NCBI GenBank assembly: GCA_003820635.1
Contig: RPOS01000062.1
Location: forward strand, 1-15,538
DNA length: 15,538 nt
DNA from: Verrucomicrobiaceae bacterium
Lineage (GTDB): Bacteria > Verrucomicrobiota > Verrucomicrobiae > Verrucomicrobiales > Akkermansiaceae
Direction of reading: 5' to 3'
Both the position numbers and the translations under genes were made by a program. Under the pieces are notes generated by a model. It saw only the letters and a program-made list of their open reading frames with translations, did no database searches and had not been told where the DNA came from. Positions 1 through 6,693 of the stretch are shown here, one piece after another; position 1 is the first letter of the stretch; each line of letters opens with the position of its first letter.

Positions 1-1
1 T

Positions 2-661
2 GCCCTTGCCTCCGCCGCTCAGGCGGGAACTCCAACCATTGAAACGGCTCCCGCGCCCGCCGCGGGACTGTGGCAGTGGTTTATCGGTGGCTCCGTGGGC
101 TACCTCACCGATCTGGAAGAGGAAATGTATAACCTGCAGGTCGGCATGGAATATCTCACGCCCGGTGAACGGGCGAGCCATGCCATCTATCTGGAGATCG
201 GTTTCACTCAGGATGATGCCAGCTACAGACAAGTTCCGCCTCCCGGAACCACTGGCGGGATCACGGCAGACGCCTCGATCGATCTGGACATCATTCCCAT
301 CACCCTGAACTACAAATACGAGGCCGCCATCACGGACCGCCTCAACTGGTATGGCGGCCTTGGCCTGGGCGTCGCCGTTCTGGACAGCTCCTATGATTGG
401 AGTTGGTCGCAAGCGGTGGCTCCCCCTTATCCCAGCAGCGGCAAGGGCGGCGGCGATGACGATGAAGTCGTCTTCTATGGCGATGTCTTCGCCGGCTTGT
501 CCTATGACGTGAGCGACTCCTTCGGCATCTTCGCCGGAGTGCGCTACATCTTCATGGACAACCAGGACTGGGACATCGAGGAAAAAGGCATTTCCTCCAG
601 CTACGAAGGCGGCATCGATGGCGATGTGCTCATCGAACTCGGAGCGCGCTACCGCTTCTAA
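2..661 (+). CDS. Outer-membrane beta-barrel protein, 5' end cut by window
   Basis: The reading frame is already open at the window edge. The first visible residues, ALASAAQA, look like the end of a Sec signal peptide with cleavage after AQA, so only the start codon and the N-terminal part of the signal are missing. About 211 mature residues follow, with alternating aromatic/hydrophobic strands, Gly/Tyr-rich turns (YGGLGLGVAVLD, FAGLSYDVSDSFGIFAGVRY), an acidic GGGDDDE loop and a C-terminal strand ending in Arg-Tyr-Arg-Phe. A terminal Phe is typical of BAM-recognised barrels. The size suits a small OmpA/OMP_b-brl type barrel of about eight strands. No substrate or function can be read. The TAA stop lies inside a CTAACA word that recurs in the window, and the gene converges on the phosphatase gene 14 bases away. 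Barrel assignment is fairly sure; family is not. Confidence 0.75.
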   Translation, partial: ALASAAQAGTPTIETAPAPAAGLWQWFIGGSVGYLTDLEEEMYNLQVGMEYLTPGERASHAIYLEIGFTQDDASYRQVPPPGTTGGITADASIDLDIIPITLNYKYEAAITDRLNWYGGLGLGVAVLDSSYDWSWSQAVAPPYPSSGKGGGDDDEVVFYGDVFAGLSYDVSDSFGIFAGVRYIFMDNQDWDIEEKGISSSYEGGIDGDVLIELGARYRF

Positions 662-675
662 CAGCCGCTGCCGGG

Positions 676-2301
676 TCAACTCTCGCCGGTCCCTGCGGCC
701 GGCGAGACATCGATTCCTAACAGGCACACGTCATCGTCGAACTGCCGCGCCTGCGAAAACGCGAGCACGCTGGAGAGGATCTCGTCGAGCAGGTGATCGA
801 GCGTGTCGCCGGAGTGGCTGGCGATGAGTTCCAGCAGGCGCTGTTCGAAAAACGGTTCACCCTGCTGGTTTTCCGCCTCCAGGATGCCGTCGGTGAAAAG
901 GATCATGCGGCGGATGGTATCCAGCGGCATGGTGGCGGCGGGATAGCGGGCCTCCCGGCTGAGGCCCAGGCAGGGGCCGCGCTGATCGCGTGCGGTGGCG
1001 ATCTGGCGGACGCCGCCCGGGCCGTCGATCACCGGGCCGGGATGCCCCGCGCAGGCATAGGACAGCGTGCCCGCCCGCAGATCCATCACGCCGTAAAAAG
1101 CCGTGGCAAACATGATGGTGCCCGCGCGCTCGAGAATGGCGGCCAGCCCTTCGTTGAGGCCTTGCAGAAAGGCACCGGGATCACCGGCCTGCGAGTTTTG
1201 CTTTTCAAGCAGCCCGCGCAGCATGGCCACGACCAAGGCGGAGCGCACGCCGTGGCCCATCACATCGCAAATGAGCACGCCGGCACAGTCATGCCGCAGC
1301 GGGATGACCTCGAAGAAATCCCCGGCCAGACCGGAAATGGGCACGTAGCGCGAGCCGAAGCCGATGCGCTGGCACGGGTCCTCCACGCTTGGGAAAACCC
1401 GGGTGGTGAAGGCGTGCTGGATCTCGCGGGCGAGGTGCAGTTCCTCCTCGTAGATTTCGTTCTTCCGTTGCAGCTCGGCGGCCAGCTCGGTGGCGTTGCG
1501 CTGGGCGCGGATGATGCGTGTGACATCGCTGGAGACGCCGAAGATGCCCTTGAGGTGGCCGGAGCGGTCGCGCCATGGGAACTTGGAGGTCATCACCCAG
1601 GTTTCCGGGCGCTCGTTCCAGACCTCGCGCTCGAGTTGGTCGGTGATGGGCTGGCCGGTTTCGATGATGCGCCTCTCGTCGGCTTCGGCGGGTTTCCAAT
1701 GGTCTTCGTCGAAAAAATCGCGGTCGTGCATGCCGGTGAGTTCGGAGCCCTCGCGGAGGCCCATCCACTCGGCCAAGCCCTTGTTGGCCATCACGAAACG
1801 CGATGCCAGATCCTTGAAGTAAACATGCACCGGAACGTGGTCGATGAGTTGCCGCAGCAGGAAACGCTCCTCCTCCACCTGTGCCTCGGCCTCCTTGCGG
1901 CGGTTGATGTTGATCATCGATCCGGCGATGCGGAAGGTTTTGCCCGCGCGGTCCCGGACCACCGTGCCGCGGATGCGCAGCCAGCGCCAGTCCCCGCCGC
2001 CGGTGCGCACGCGGGCGTCCACCGCCAGGGTTTCCGGGCCGCCGTCCTGCATGGCCTGCTCCACCGCCAGTTGGAACGCGCGGCGCTCGTCCGGATGGAT
2101 GTAATCGAAGGGCGGCAGGAAAAGATGCGGGGCGTTGGCCTTGCCACACTCGAGAAACTCAAGAATGCGCCGCGAGTAGTAGATCTCGTCGCGGTCCGTC
2201 CACCAGTCCCAGATGCCCTCGTTGGAGGCCTTGAGCGCGAGTTCCAGCCGCTCGAGTTTCACTCTCTCCCGGTCGCCGAATTCGCGTTTCTGCTCGTTCA
2301 T
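676..2301 (-). CDS. PAS-PAS-PP2C (SpoIIE/RsbU-type) serine phosphatase
   Basis: Predicted cytosolic sensor phosphatase of 541 residues. PAS domain 1 spans about residues 20-140 (EGIWDWW, IHPDERR, DWRWLRIRG, then the exit motif NRRKEAE). PAS domain 2 spans about 145-265 (YFKDLASRFVMANKG, WVMTSKFPWRDRSG, FGVSSDVT). A short helical/coiled-coil linker lies at 265-300. The SpoIIE/RsbU-like PP2C domain covers about 318-532 with its metal-binding motifs: GLAGDFF (324-330), CDVMGHG (345-351), CAGHPGP (417-423), LFTDGILEA (468-476) and FDDDVCLL (521-528). Members of this family dephosphorylate anti-sigma-factor antagonists or other phosphoproteins in response to a PAS ligand. No membrane segment is visible, so the signal is probably internal. 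No anti-sigma or STAS partner is nearby, so the target is unknown. The gene is divergent from the prenyl synthase gene, with about 106 bases between starts. No convincing ribosome-binding site is visible. Confidence 0.9.
   Translation of the reverse strand: MNEQKREFGDRERVKLERLELALKASNEGIWDWWTDRDEIYYSRRILEFLECGKANAPHLFLPPFDYIHPDERRAFQLAVEQAMQDGGPETLAVDARVRTGGGDWRWLRIRGTVVRDRAGKTFRIAGSMININRRKEAEAQVEEERFLLRQLIDHVPVHVYFKDLASRFVMANKGLAEWMGLREGSELTGMHDRDFFDEDHWKPAEADERRIIETGQPITDQLEREVWNERPETWVMTSKFPWRDRSGHLKGIFGVSSDVTRIIRAQRNATELAAELQRKNEIYEEELHLAREIQHAFTTRVFPSVEDPCQRIGFGSRYVPISGLAGDFFEVIPLRHDCAGVLICDVMGHGVRSALVVAMLRGLLEKQNSQAGDPGAFLQGLNEGLAAILERAGTIMFATAFYGVMDLRAGTLSYACAGHPGPVIDGPGGVRQIATARDQRGPCLGLSREARYPAATMPLDTIRRMILFTDGILEAENQQGEPFFEQRLLELIASHSGDTLDHLLDEILSSVLAFSQARQFDDDVCLLGIDVSPAAGTGES
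682..706. terminator. Possible hairpin at the convergent gene ends
   Basis: CTCGCCGG (682-689) pairs perfectly with CCGGCGAG (699-706) around a 9-base loop. It overlaps the last codons of the phosphatase gene and lies just past the stop of the barrel gene, where a terminator would be expected. There is no T-run on either side, so intrinsic termination is doubtful, and in DNA this GC-rich a chance 8-bp stem is possible. Confidence 0.3.
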
Positions 2302-2407
2302 TGTGCTAGAAATCTGGCGCGGGCCGCGCGCAAGGGCAAGCGGCCATTTCCTCCATCACGTCCGCATGATCTTGCCGGGCTGACTGCGCGATGCTTAGCT
2401 CGCCACC

Positions 2408-3319
2408 GTGCCGGGACCTTCATCCAATCATCTTCTCAAGGGGGTTTCCCGCTCGTTTTACCTTTCGCTGCGCTTCTTGCCCGGGCCGATGCGCGGCGCG
2501 GCCAGCCTCGGCTACCTGCTGGCCCGCACCAGCGACACGCTGGCGGACTCCGCCGCCGCTCCTGCCGAGGCGCGCCTGCTCTGTCTCGATTGGTTCCACC
2601 GCGCCCTGACCGGCGATGAGGTGCCGCCCCGCTGGCCGGGGCAGGTTCGCAACGCCGTCAGCGATCCGTGGGAGCGCGCCTTGTTAGAAAAATCGGACGA
2701 TCTTTTCGCTTGGCTCGAACGCCTGCCCGCCGCTGAGGCGCAGCTTGTCCGCGAAGTGGTGGCAATCATCATCAGCGGGCAGAAACTCGATCTTGAGCGC
2801 TTCGGCGCGGCGGATCGCGAGCAAGCGGCCGCCCTGTCAAACGATGCCGAGCTGGAGGACTATGCGTGGCGTGTGGCTGGTTGCGTCGGCGCGTTCTGGA
2901 CGAAACTCGGTTTCCTCACGCTGGGCGAAACGTTTTCCAAACAACCCGCGGAGCCGCTCATCGGGCGCGGCATCGCCTATGGCAAGGGCCTGCAACTCGT
3001 CAACATCCTGCGAGACATGGCGCAGGATCTGGCGCACGGCCGCTGTTATCTGCCATTGCCGGATCCGCACGACACGCAGCGTTTGTTGGAAATGCGCCTG
3101 CGTTGGCTGGACCGCGCCGGCGAGTGGGTGGGGGAGGGTTTTGTTTATGCGGATGCGCTGGTTTCCCGGCGCCTGCGTGTGGCCAGCGTGCTGCCGGCGA
3201 TGCTGGCCCGCGAGACGCTCGATCTGCTGCGGGAGGCTCCGTTCCAGACCCGAGTCAAGGTGCCGCGCTCGCGGGTCTATCTGGCCTTGCTGCGCGCCTT
3301 CACGGGGCGCGCTCACTGA
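2408..3319 (+). CDS. Squalene/phytoene synthase family protein
   Basis: Class I head-to-head prenyl synthase of 303 residues, expected to condense two prenyl diphosphates (farnesyl or geranylgeranyl) into squalene, presqualene-type or phytoene-type products. The family N-terminus is present (VSRSFYLSLRFLP, 13-25), as is the first aspartate-rich motif DTLAD (43-47) after LLARTS. A conserved helix resembling YAWRVAGCVG lies at 152-161. The second aspartate-rich motif lies within NILRDMAQDLAHGRCYLP (199-216) and supplies D203 and D207. GTG 2408 is chosen because it gives the usual short lead before the SRSF motif; no good ribosome-binding site is visible. No other carotenoid or hopanoid gene is adjacent, so the product cannot be decided. 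Length and motifs are complete, so it is probably active. Confidence 0.9.
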   Translation: MPGPSSNHLLKGVSRSFYLSLRFLPGPMRGAASLGYLLARTSDTLADSAAAPAEARLLCLDWFHRALTGDEVPPRWPGQVRNAVSDPWERALLEKSDDLFAWLERLPAAEAQLVREVVAIIISGQKLDLERFGAADREQAAALSNDAELEDYAWRVAGCVGAFWTKLGFLTLGETFSKQPAEPLIGRGIAYGKGLQLVNILRDMAQDLAHGRCYLPLPDPHDTQRLLEMRLRWLDRAGEWVGEGFVYADALVSRRLRVASVLPAMLARETLDLLREAPFQTRVKVPRSRVYLALLRAFTGRAH

Positions 3320-3327
3320 GCCGTGGA

Positions 3328-3435
3328 TCACCGGGGCACGGTCTTGAATTTCATCGGCATGGGCACCCAGTCCGCGCCGTCGCCGCGGGCGTATCCGAGG
3401 TCGATCCAGTCGATGCGGATTTTTCCCGGCTCCAT
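3328..3435 (-). CDS. 35-residue ORF or C-terminal gene remnant
   Basis: The minus strand reads [20 protein letters not shown] followed by [15 protein letters not shown] and a TGA stop. Third codon positions are almost all G or C (for example gac ggc gcg gac tgg gtg ccc atg ccg), as in real genes here, whereas the opposite frame over the same bases is poor. TGGAG lies six bases upstream of the ATG and could serve as a ribosome-binding site. Coding bias fades upstream of this ATG. It is either a true small gene or the last third of a protein whose 5' part was lost. The family is not recognised. Confidence 0.35.
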   Translation of the reverse strand: MEPGKIRIDWIDLGYARGDGADWVPMPMKFKTVPR

Positions 3436-3615
3436 CGCCGGCTCCAGGCAAAGTACATCCACAAGTTCTGCCTCAAGCATTACAACCGGTTTATCGATAT
3501 GGCGGAGGGCAAGAAGCCGGACCCGGCAAGGGCGGCGGACGCCAAAAAGCTGGCGGAAAAATACCCCGGCCTGCCCCACGCGGAATTGCTCGAAAAACTC
3601 GGCAACCCGAGTTGA
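3418..3615 (+). pseudogene. C-terminal remnant of an unrecognised gene
   Basis: From about 3418-3436 to a TGA at 3613-3615 one plus-strand frame becomes clearly coding-like. It is GC3-rich and encodes an amphipathic, Lys/Ala-rich helical tail ([20 protein letters not shown], then [20 protein letters not shown] and [14 protein letters not shown]). No usable start exists before this stretch; the only ATG in frame, 3499, lies in its middle and has no ribosome-binding site. Upstream of 3418 the same frame has non-coding-like third positions, and the coding signal switches to the opposite strand. The simplest reading is a gene whose 5' portion was removed by rearrangement. The family is not recognised. 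Confidence 0.45.
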
Positions 3616-3686
3616 AGCGGCGGCTTCCGGAAATTCCGCGCTTCTCTCCGGCGCATGGCTGGGTTCCAATCCCCTCCGCCCGCCCG

Positions 3687-4718
3687 ATGTCCGAGAACTT
3701 CTACCAGAAAACCACCGCCGCGCCGGCCACGGCCTTCGATGTCTCGCTGCGCCCGCCGGCGTTTTCCGAATTCATCGGCCAGGAAAAGGTGAAGGACCGG
3801 CTGCTGCTCATGCTCGAGGCGGCCAAGCAACGCGGCGACGTGCTCGACCACGTCCTGCTCTCCGGCCCGCCCGGCCTCGGCAAAACCACGCTGGCCAATC
3901 TGATTTCCAAGGCCGCCGGCACCCAGCTCCACACGACCTCCGGCCCGCAGATCGAAAAAGCCGGCGACCTCGCCGGCATCCTCACCAACATCCAGAAGGG
4001 CGACATCCTTTTCATCGACGAAATCCACCGCCTGCACCCCGCCATCGAGGAATACCTCTACCCGGCGATGGAGGATTACCGGCTGGACATCATTATCGAT
4101 TCCGGTCCCTCCGCGCGCTCGATCCAGATCAACCTGCCGCGTTTCACACTGGTGGGCGCCACCACCCGCTCCGGCATGCTCACCGCGCCGCTGCGCTCGC
4201 GCTTCGGCCTGGTCAACCGGCTGGATTATTACACCCATGAGGAGCTCGCCCTCATCATCGAGCGCTCCGCGGGTCTGCTGGACGTGCCGATCGACCGGCC
4301 CGGCGCGCTGGAGGTGGCCTCGCGCTCGCGCGGCACGCCGCGCGTGGCCAATGCGCTGCTGCGCTGGGTGCGCGACTTCGCCCAGGTGCGCGGCGGCGGC
4401 CACATCAGCGGTGAAATCGCGGATGCGGCGCTGGCCATGATCGAGATCGATTCCCAAGGGCTCGATGAAATGGACAAGCGCCTGCTGGAAGTGCTGATCT
4501 ACAAATTCGGTGGCGGCCCGGTGGGGCTCAACTCGCTCGCCGTGGCCGTGGGTGAGGACGCGGCGACCATCGAGGAAGTCCACGAGCCCTTCCTCATCAT
4601 GCAGGGCTATCTCATGCGCACGCCGCGCGGCCGGATGGCCATGCCCACCGCCTATCAGAAAATCGGCGCGCCAGCCCCGCCGCCGCGGCCGGATGATCCG
4701 CAGCAGGATTTGTTCTGA
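3687..4718 (+). CDS. ruvB: Holliday junction branch-migration helicase RuvB
   Basis: RuvB is the AAA+ motor that, with RuvA, drives branch migration at Holliday junctions. The 343-residue product has the normal family length. Visible motifs are the N-terminal [16 protein letters not shown] (21-36), Walker A GPPGLGKT (60-67), Walker B FIDEIH (109-114), sensor I GATTRSG (157-163), the arginine-finger region LRSRFG (169-174), and the C-terminal winged-helix domain with [11 protein letters not shown] and MRTPRGR. ATG 3687 is chosen because it gives the standard MSENFYQ-like lead; the frame is open a further 75 bases upstream, but that stretch does not look like RuvB. ruvA and ruvC are not adjacent. 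The TGA stop is followed in the same frame by 24 more open codons, reported as a finding. Confidence 0.97.
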   Translation: MSENFYQKTTAAPATAFDVSLRPPAFSEFIGQEKVKDRLLLMLEAAKQRGDVLDHVLLSGPPGLGKTTLANLISKAAGTQLHTTSGPQIEKAGDLAGILTNIQKGDILFIDEIHRLHPAIEEYLYPAMEDYRLDIIIDSGPSARSIQINLPRFTLVGATTRSGMLTAPLRSRFGLVNRLDYYTHEELALIIERSAGLLDVPIDRPGALEVASRSRGTPRVANALLRWVRDFAQVRGGGHISGEIADAALAMIEIDSQGLDEMDKRLLEVLIYKFGGGPVGLNSLAVAVGEDAATIEEVHEPFLIMQGYLMRTPRGRMAMPTAYQKIGAPAPPPRPDDPQQDLF

Positions 4719-4884
4719 GCCGTTACCGGGCAGGGACCGGGCCGGAACAAAATCGTGCGCCACGCGCTGAACAACATCAAATTGTCCCGGTGAGCTCTTC
4801 ATGAAGCGGCACGGAAAACACGCTAAGCCAAACCGCATGGACGGAGCGCAGCGGAGTCAAAGCCGTCTGGATCGTTCTTTACTA

Positions 4885-4899
4885 CGGGCCTGATGCCCG
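4885..4899 (+). other. Short hairpin upstream of intron domain V
   Basis: CGGGC (4885-4889) pairs with GCCCG (4895-4899) around the loop CTGAT, 12 bases before the domain V helix begins. It may be the end of domain IV of the group II intron remnant. The stretch 4719-4884 before it holds no recognisable gene. Its only notable feature is the open frame that continues from ruvB up to about 4790. Confidence 0.35.
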
Positions 4900-4911
4900 A
4901 GTCTGATTGGA

Positions 4912-4981
4912 ACCGTCCTGTACGGAGCTGTACGCAGGGTGGTGTGGGACCCGGGAGTTAGCTACTCCCGGGGACCCGATT
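4912..4981 (+). mobile_element. Group II intron 3' end (domains V and VI), remnant
   Basis: Domain V: ACCGTCCTG (4912-4920) pairs with CAGGGTGGT (4935-4943), including two G-T wobbles. A two-base CG bulge (4933-4934) follows, then a four-pair upper stem TACG/TGTA closed by the tetraloop GAGC (4925-4928). This is the standard D5 layout, and the surrounding text (TGTACGGA...GTACGCAGGGTGGTG) is typical of bacterial introns. Domain VI: GGG (4946-4948) pairs with CCC (4975-4977), and CCCGGGAGT (4950-4958) pairs with ACTCCCGGG (4964-4972). The unpaired A4974 sits 6-7 bases before the likely 3' splice end at CGAT/CGATT, which suits the branch-point adenosine. No reverse transcriptase/maturase is present between ruvB and this element, so only the 3' end survives. 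Confidence 0.75.
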
Positions 4982-5097
4982 GCACACCTGAAATGTGGGT
5001 AGCACGGGCTTGACGGGGTCGAGACTGGGTATGTGAAGTGCCTGGGCGCGGTCCGGCACGACTGCCTAAGAAGTTCCCACGCCGATTGCTTCCACGG
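4982..5097. other. Unassigned spacer after the intron remnant
   Basis: These bases lie between the intron 3' end and the stop of the SDR gene. No start codon with coding bias, no terminator and no recognisable RNA gene can be seen. By position they are the former 3' exon flank of the intron or other mobile-element debris. Confidence 0.3.
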
Positions 5098-5706
5098 TCA
5101 GGCGTCTACGAACAGGACCTTGCCAGTGATAAATCCATCGACAGAACGCTCGAACGCCTTGCCGACCAGGGCGCCCGGAACCGGCTGGAAGCCCGGCATC
5201 ATTTCGCCATAGACTCCCCACGCCTCTTCGAGAACCGTCGGATTGACTACATTGATGCGGATGCCACGGGGAAGCTCATGGGCAACGCACTGAACGAAGG
5301 TGTCGATGGCGCCGCTCGTTGTGGCATCAGCGATCGCAAGAGGAATTGGCTTCACGTTGAGGATGCCCGAAATCAGTGTGAATGAGCCACCATCATTGAT
5401 GTAGTCGAGTCCGACTTTTACCAGATTGATTTGACCTAGCAGTTTGCTCTGGATGGTCGTGTCCCACTGTGCGCTCGTCATTTCGCTGAAGGAAGCATAT
5501 TCGCAATAGCCCACGGTATTGACGACCGCATCGAACTTGCCGACCCTTTCAAAAAGCCCTTTGATCGAGGACTTGCTTGTAATATCGACAATGTGGTCGC
5601 AGCCGTCGCCGGAGCGGCTTGCGGTGATAATCCTGTGATTCTTGAGGCCTGTAAGTGCAGCTTGGCCCATTTTGCCGTTGGCACCAATGAGAATAACGGT
5701 TTTCAT
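5098..5706 (-). CDS. Short SDR-fold protein lacking the catalytic Tyr/Lys (Lin1944-like)
   Basis: A 202-residue Rossmann protein. It has an N-terminal NAD(P)-binding loop GANGKMG (8-14), a core DITSKSSIKGLFE segment, VVNTVG (61-66) in place of the usual NNAG motif, Ser113 in SFTLISG, and the C-terminal family signature HELPRGIRINVVNPTVLEEA (143-162). Where classical SDRs carry YxxxK, this protein reads ADATTSGAID (127-136), with neither Tyr nor Lys. That pattern and the short length fit the Lin1944-like subgroup (known for absent SDR active-site residues and unknown function). It may bind a nucleotide without being a normal oxidoreductase. Base composition is clearly more AT-rich than in neighbouring housekeeping genes, and it sits between an intron remnant and an IS fragment, so horizontal acquisition is likely. 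ATG 5706 is the only sensible start. Confidence 0.85.
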   Translation of the reverse strand: MKTVILIGANGKMGQAALTGLKNHRIITASRSGDGCDHIVDITSKSSIKGLFERVGKFDAVVNTVGYCEYASFSEMTSAQWDTTIQSKLLGQINLVKVGLDYINDGGSFTLISGILNVKPIPLAIADATTSGAIDTFVQCVAHELPRGIRINVVNPTVLEEAWGVYGEMMPGFQPVPGALVGKAFERSVDGFITGKVLFVDA

Positions 5707-5815
5707 AGTGTTGTCTTGGTTGTTGAAACTGAAAGGAAAGGCGGATTTTTTCTCCTAAGGAATAGTTTGGGGCGGCGGGGCGGACTCCCCAGGGTTGCGT
5801 CGACAAAAACAAACA

Positions 5816-6379
5816 ATGCCCCAAGAAATCCGCCACCTCCGCGAGGAGGACCGTAAGATCATCGCCCGAATGAAAAAAGCCAAAAAGTCCCAGACCGAGA
5901 TCGCCAGAACCATCGGGTTCAGTCAGGGAGCCATCAGCAAGGAGATTGCGAGGAACTCAGGCAAGAGAGGCTACCGTCCCAAGCAGGCGCAGGCCAAGGC
6001 GCATGAGCGCAAGGTAACGAAACGGGCGAGAAGCAAGGTGATCGCCGGAGACGTCGCCGATCAGGTCGTCGTCAGGCTCGAGGCGAAGCACAGTCCCGAG
6101 CAGATCAGCGGTGCATTGGCCCTCATCGGCCAGCGTGTCAGCACCAGTGCCATCTACAAGCACATCGGCGAGGACAAGAAATCCGGCGGCGGCTTGTATC
6201 TGAACCTGCGCATCAACGGACGGCGGCGGTATCGTCATCGCAACAAGGCGAGCCGCGTGAAAATCCCCAACCGGCGGGACATTTCGCTGCGTCCCGTGGT
6301 GGTGGAGCGGCGCGCGCGCTTCGGGGATTGGGAGGCGGAGGCGGATGTTCAGTATCGGACTCAAGCAGGTGAGTGGTGA
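5816..6379 (+). pseudogene. IS30-family transposase, truncated before the catalytic core
   Basis: The 187-residue frame begins MPQEIRHLREEDRKIIARMK and carries an IS30-type helix-turn-helix (KSQTEIARTIGFSQGAISKE, 24-43). A second DNA-binding region follows (KHSPEQISGAL, 91-101; STSAIYKHI, 109-117), then the family signature LRINGRRRYRHRN (131-143) and KIPNRRDISLRPVVVERRAR. Family similarity ends at GDWEAE (170-175). Intact IS30 transposases continue there with the first catalytic Asp and the rest of the DDE domain; here a short unrelated tail, ADVQYRTQAGEW, runs to a stop. The protein should be non-catalytic, though the DNA-binding half could still be made. I could not identify a clear left inverted repeat in 5707-5815 and the right end is lost. 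Confidence 0.85.
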
Positions 6380-6527
6380 ATGAATGGAGAGGGTGGGATG
6401 TGATGGGCTTTGGAATGGCGGCTTTCCTCGCGGCATCGCGGATTTGGCGGGCTATGGAGTCGTCAAGCAGGTGGTATCGGGCGATCTTGCCGGATCTTGG
6501 ATGCGAGCAGAGGGTTGTTGAGGGGAA

Positions 6528-6546
6528 GGGGGACAGGATGTCCCCC
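6528..6546. repeat. Hairpin 1 with AGGAT loop
   Basis: GGGGGAC (6528-6534) and GTCCCCC (6540-6546) form a perfect 7-bp stem around the loop AGGAT (6535-6539). The core ACAGGATGT is identical in the second hairpin 14 bases downstream, while the outer stem bases differ but still pair. No T-run follows, so it does not look like a rho-independent terminator. Confidence 0.6.
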
Positions 6547-6553
6547 GGCGGAC

Positions 6554-6570
6554 TGGAACAGGATGTTCCA
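6554..6570. repeat. Hairpin 2 with AGGAT loop
   Basis: TGGAAC (6554-6559) and GTTCCA (6565-6570) form a perfect 6-bp stem around the same loop AGGAT (6560-6564). Together with hairpin 1 it makes a tandem of stem-loops that keep core and loop and change the outer stem in a compensated way. It could be a small palindromic repetitive element. Confidence 0.6.
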
Positions 6571-6693
6571 GCTTGGACTTTGGACTGGCAGCGCGGTCCG
6601 GTATTTCAAGTTGGTTCCGGCAGAGGGCGTGCGGGTGGAACGCACGGACAAGGGCTTGTCAGGGTAATTGCCCGGTCTTACGCTGCGCCGGCC

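Larger units (their letters stand above)
6380..6693. other. Intergenic stretch after the IS30 fragment
   Basis: These 314 bases hold no frame with convincing coding bias. They contain a short direct repeat (TCAAGCAGGTG at 6361-6371 and again at 6463-6473) and two AGGAT-loop hairpins annotated separately. A TTGTCA at 6656-6661 could be a -35 element for the Fur-family gene, but no good -10 follows at normal spacing. The stretch is probably the far edge of the mobile-element island plus the regulator's leader. Confidence 0.4.

Noticed and set aside
793..2619. A 608-codon open frame on the plus strand opposite the phosphatase gene
   Set aside because: It has no recognisable domain and is rich in Ala/Gly/His/Asp as expected for the complement of a GC3-rich gene. 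The opposite strand encodes full PAS and PP2C motifs.
3480..4838. A 452-codon open frame on the minus strand opposite ruvB
   Set aside because: ruvB is certain on the plus strand. The antisense frame reads as low-complexity Arg/Gly/His text without motifs.
6625..6645. Short GTGCG/CGCAC inverted repeat upstream of the Fur-family gene
   Set aside because: A 5-bp stem is expected by chance in DNA this GC-rich, and it does not resemble a Fur or Zur box.
6373..6693. Upstream extension of the Fur-family frame
   Set aside because: The frame is open but passes through the AGGAT hairpins and IS debris, its residues show no family similarity, and the protein has its normal length from ATG 6694.
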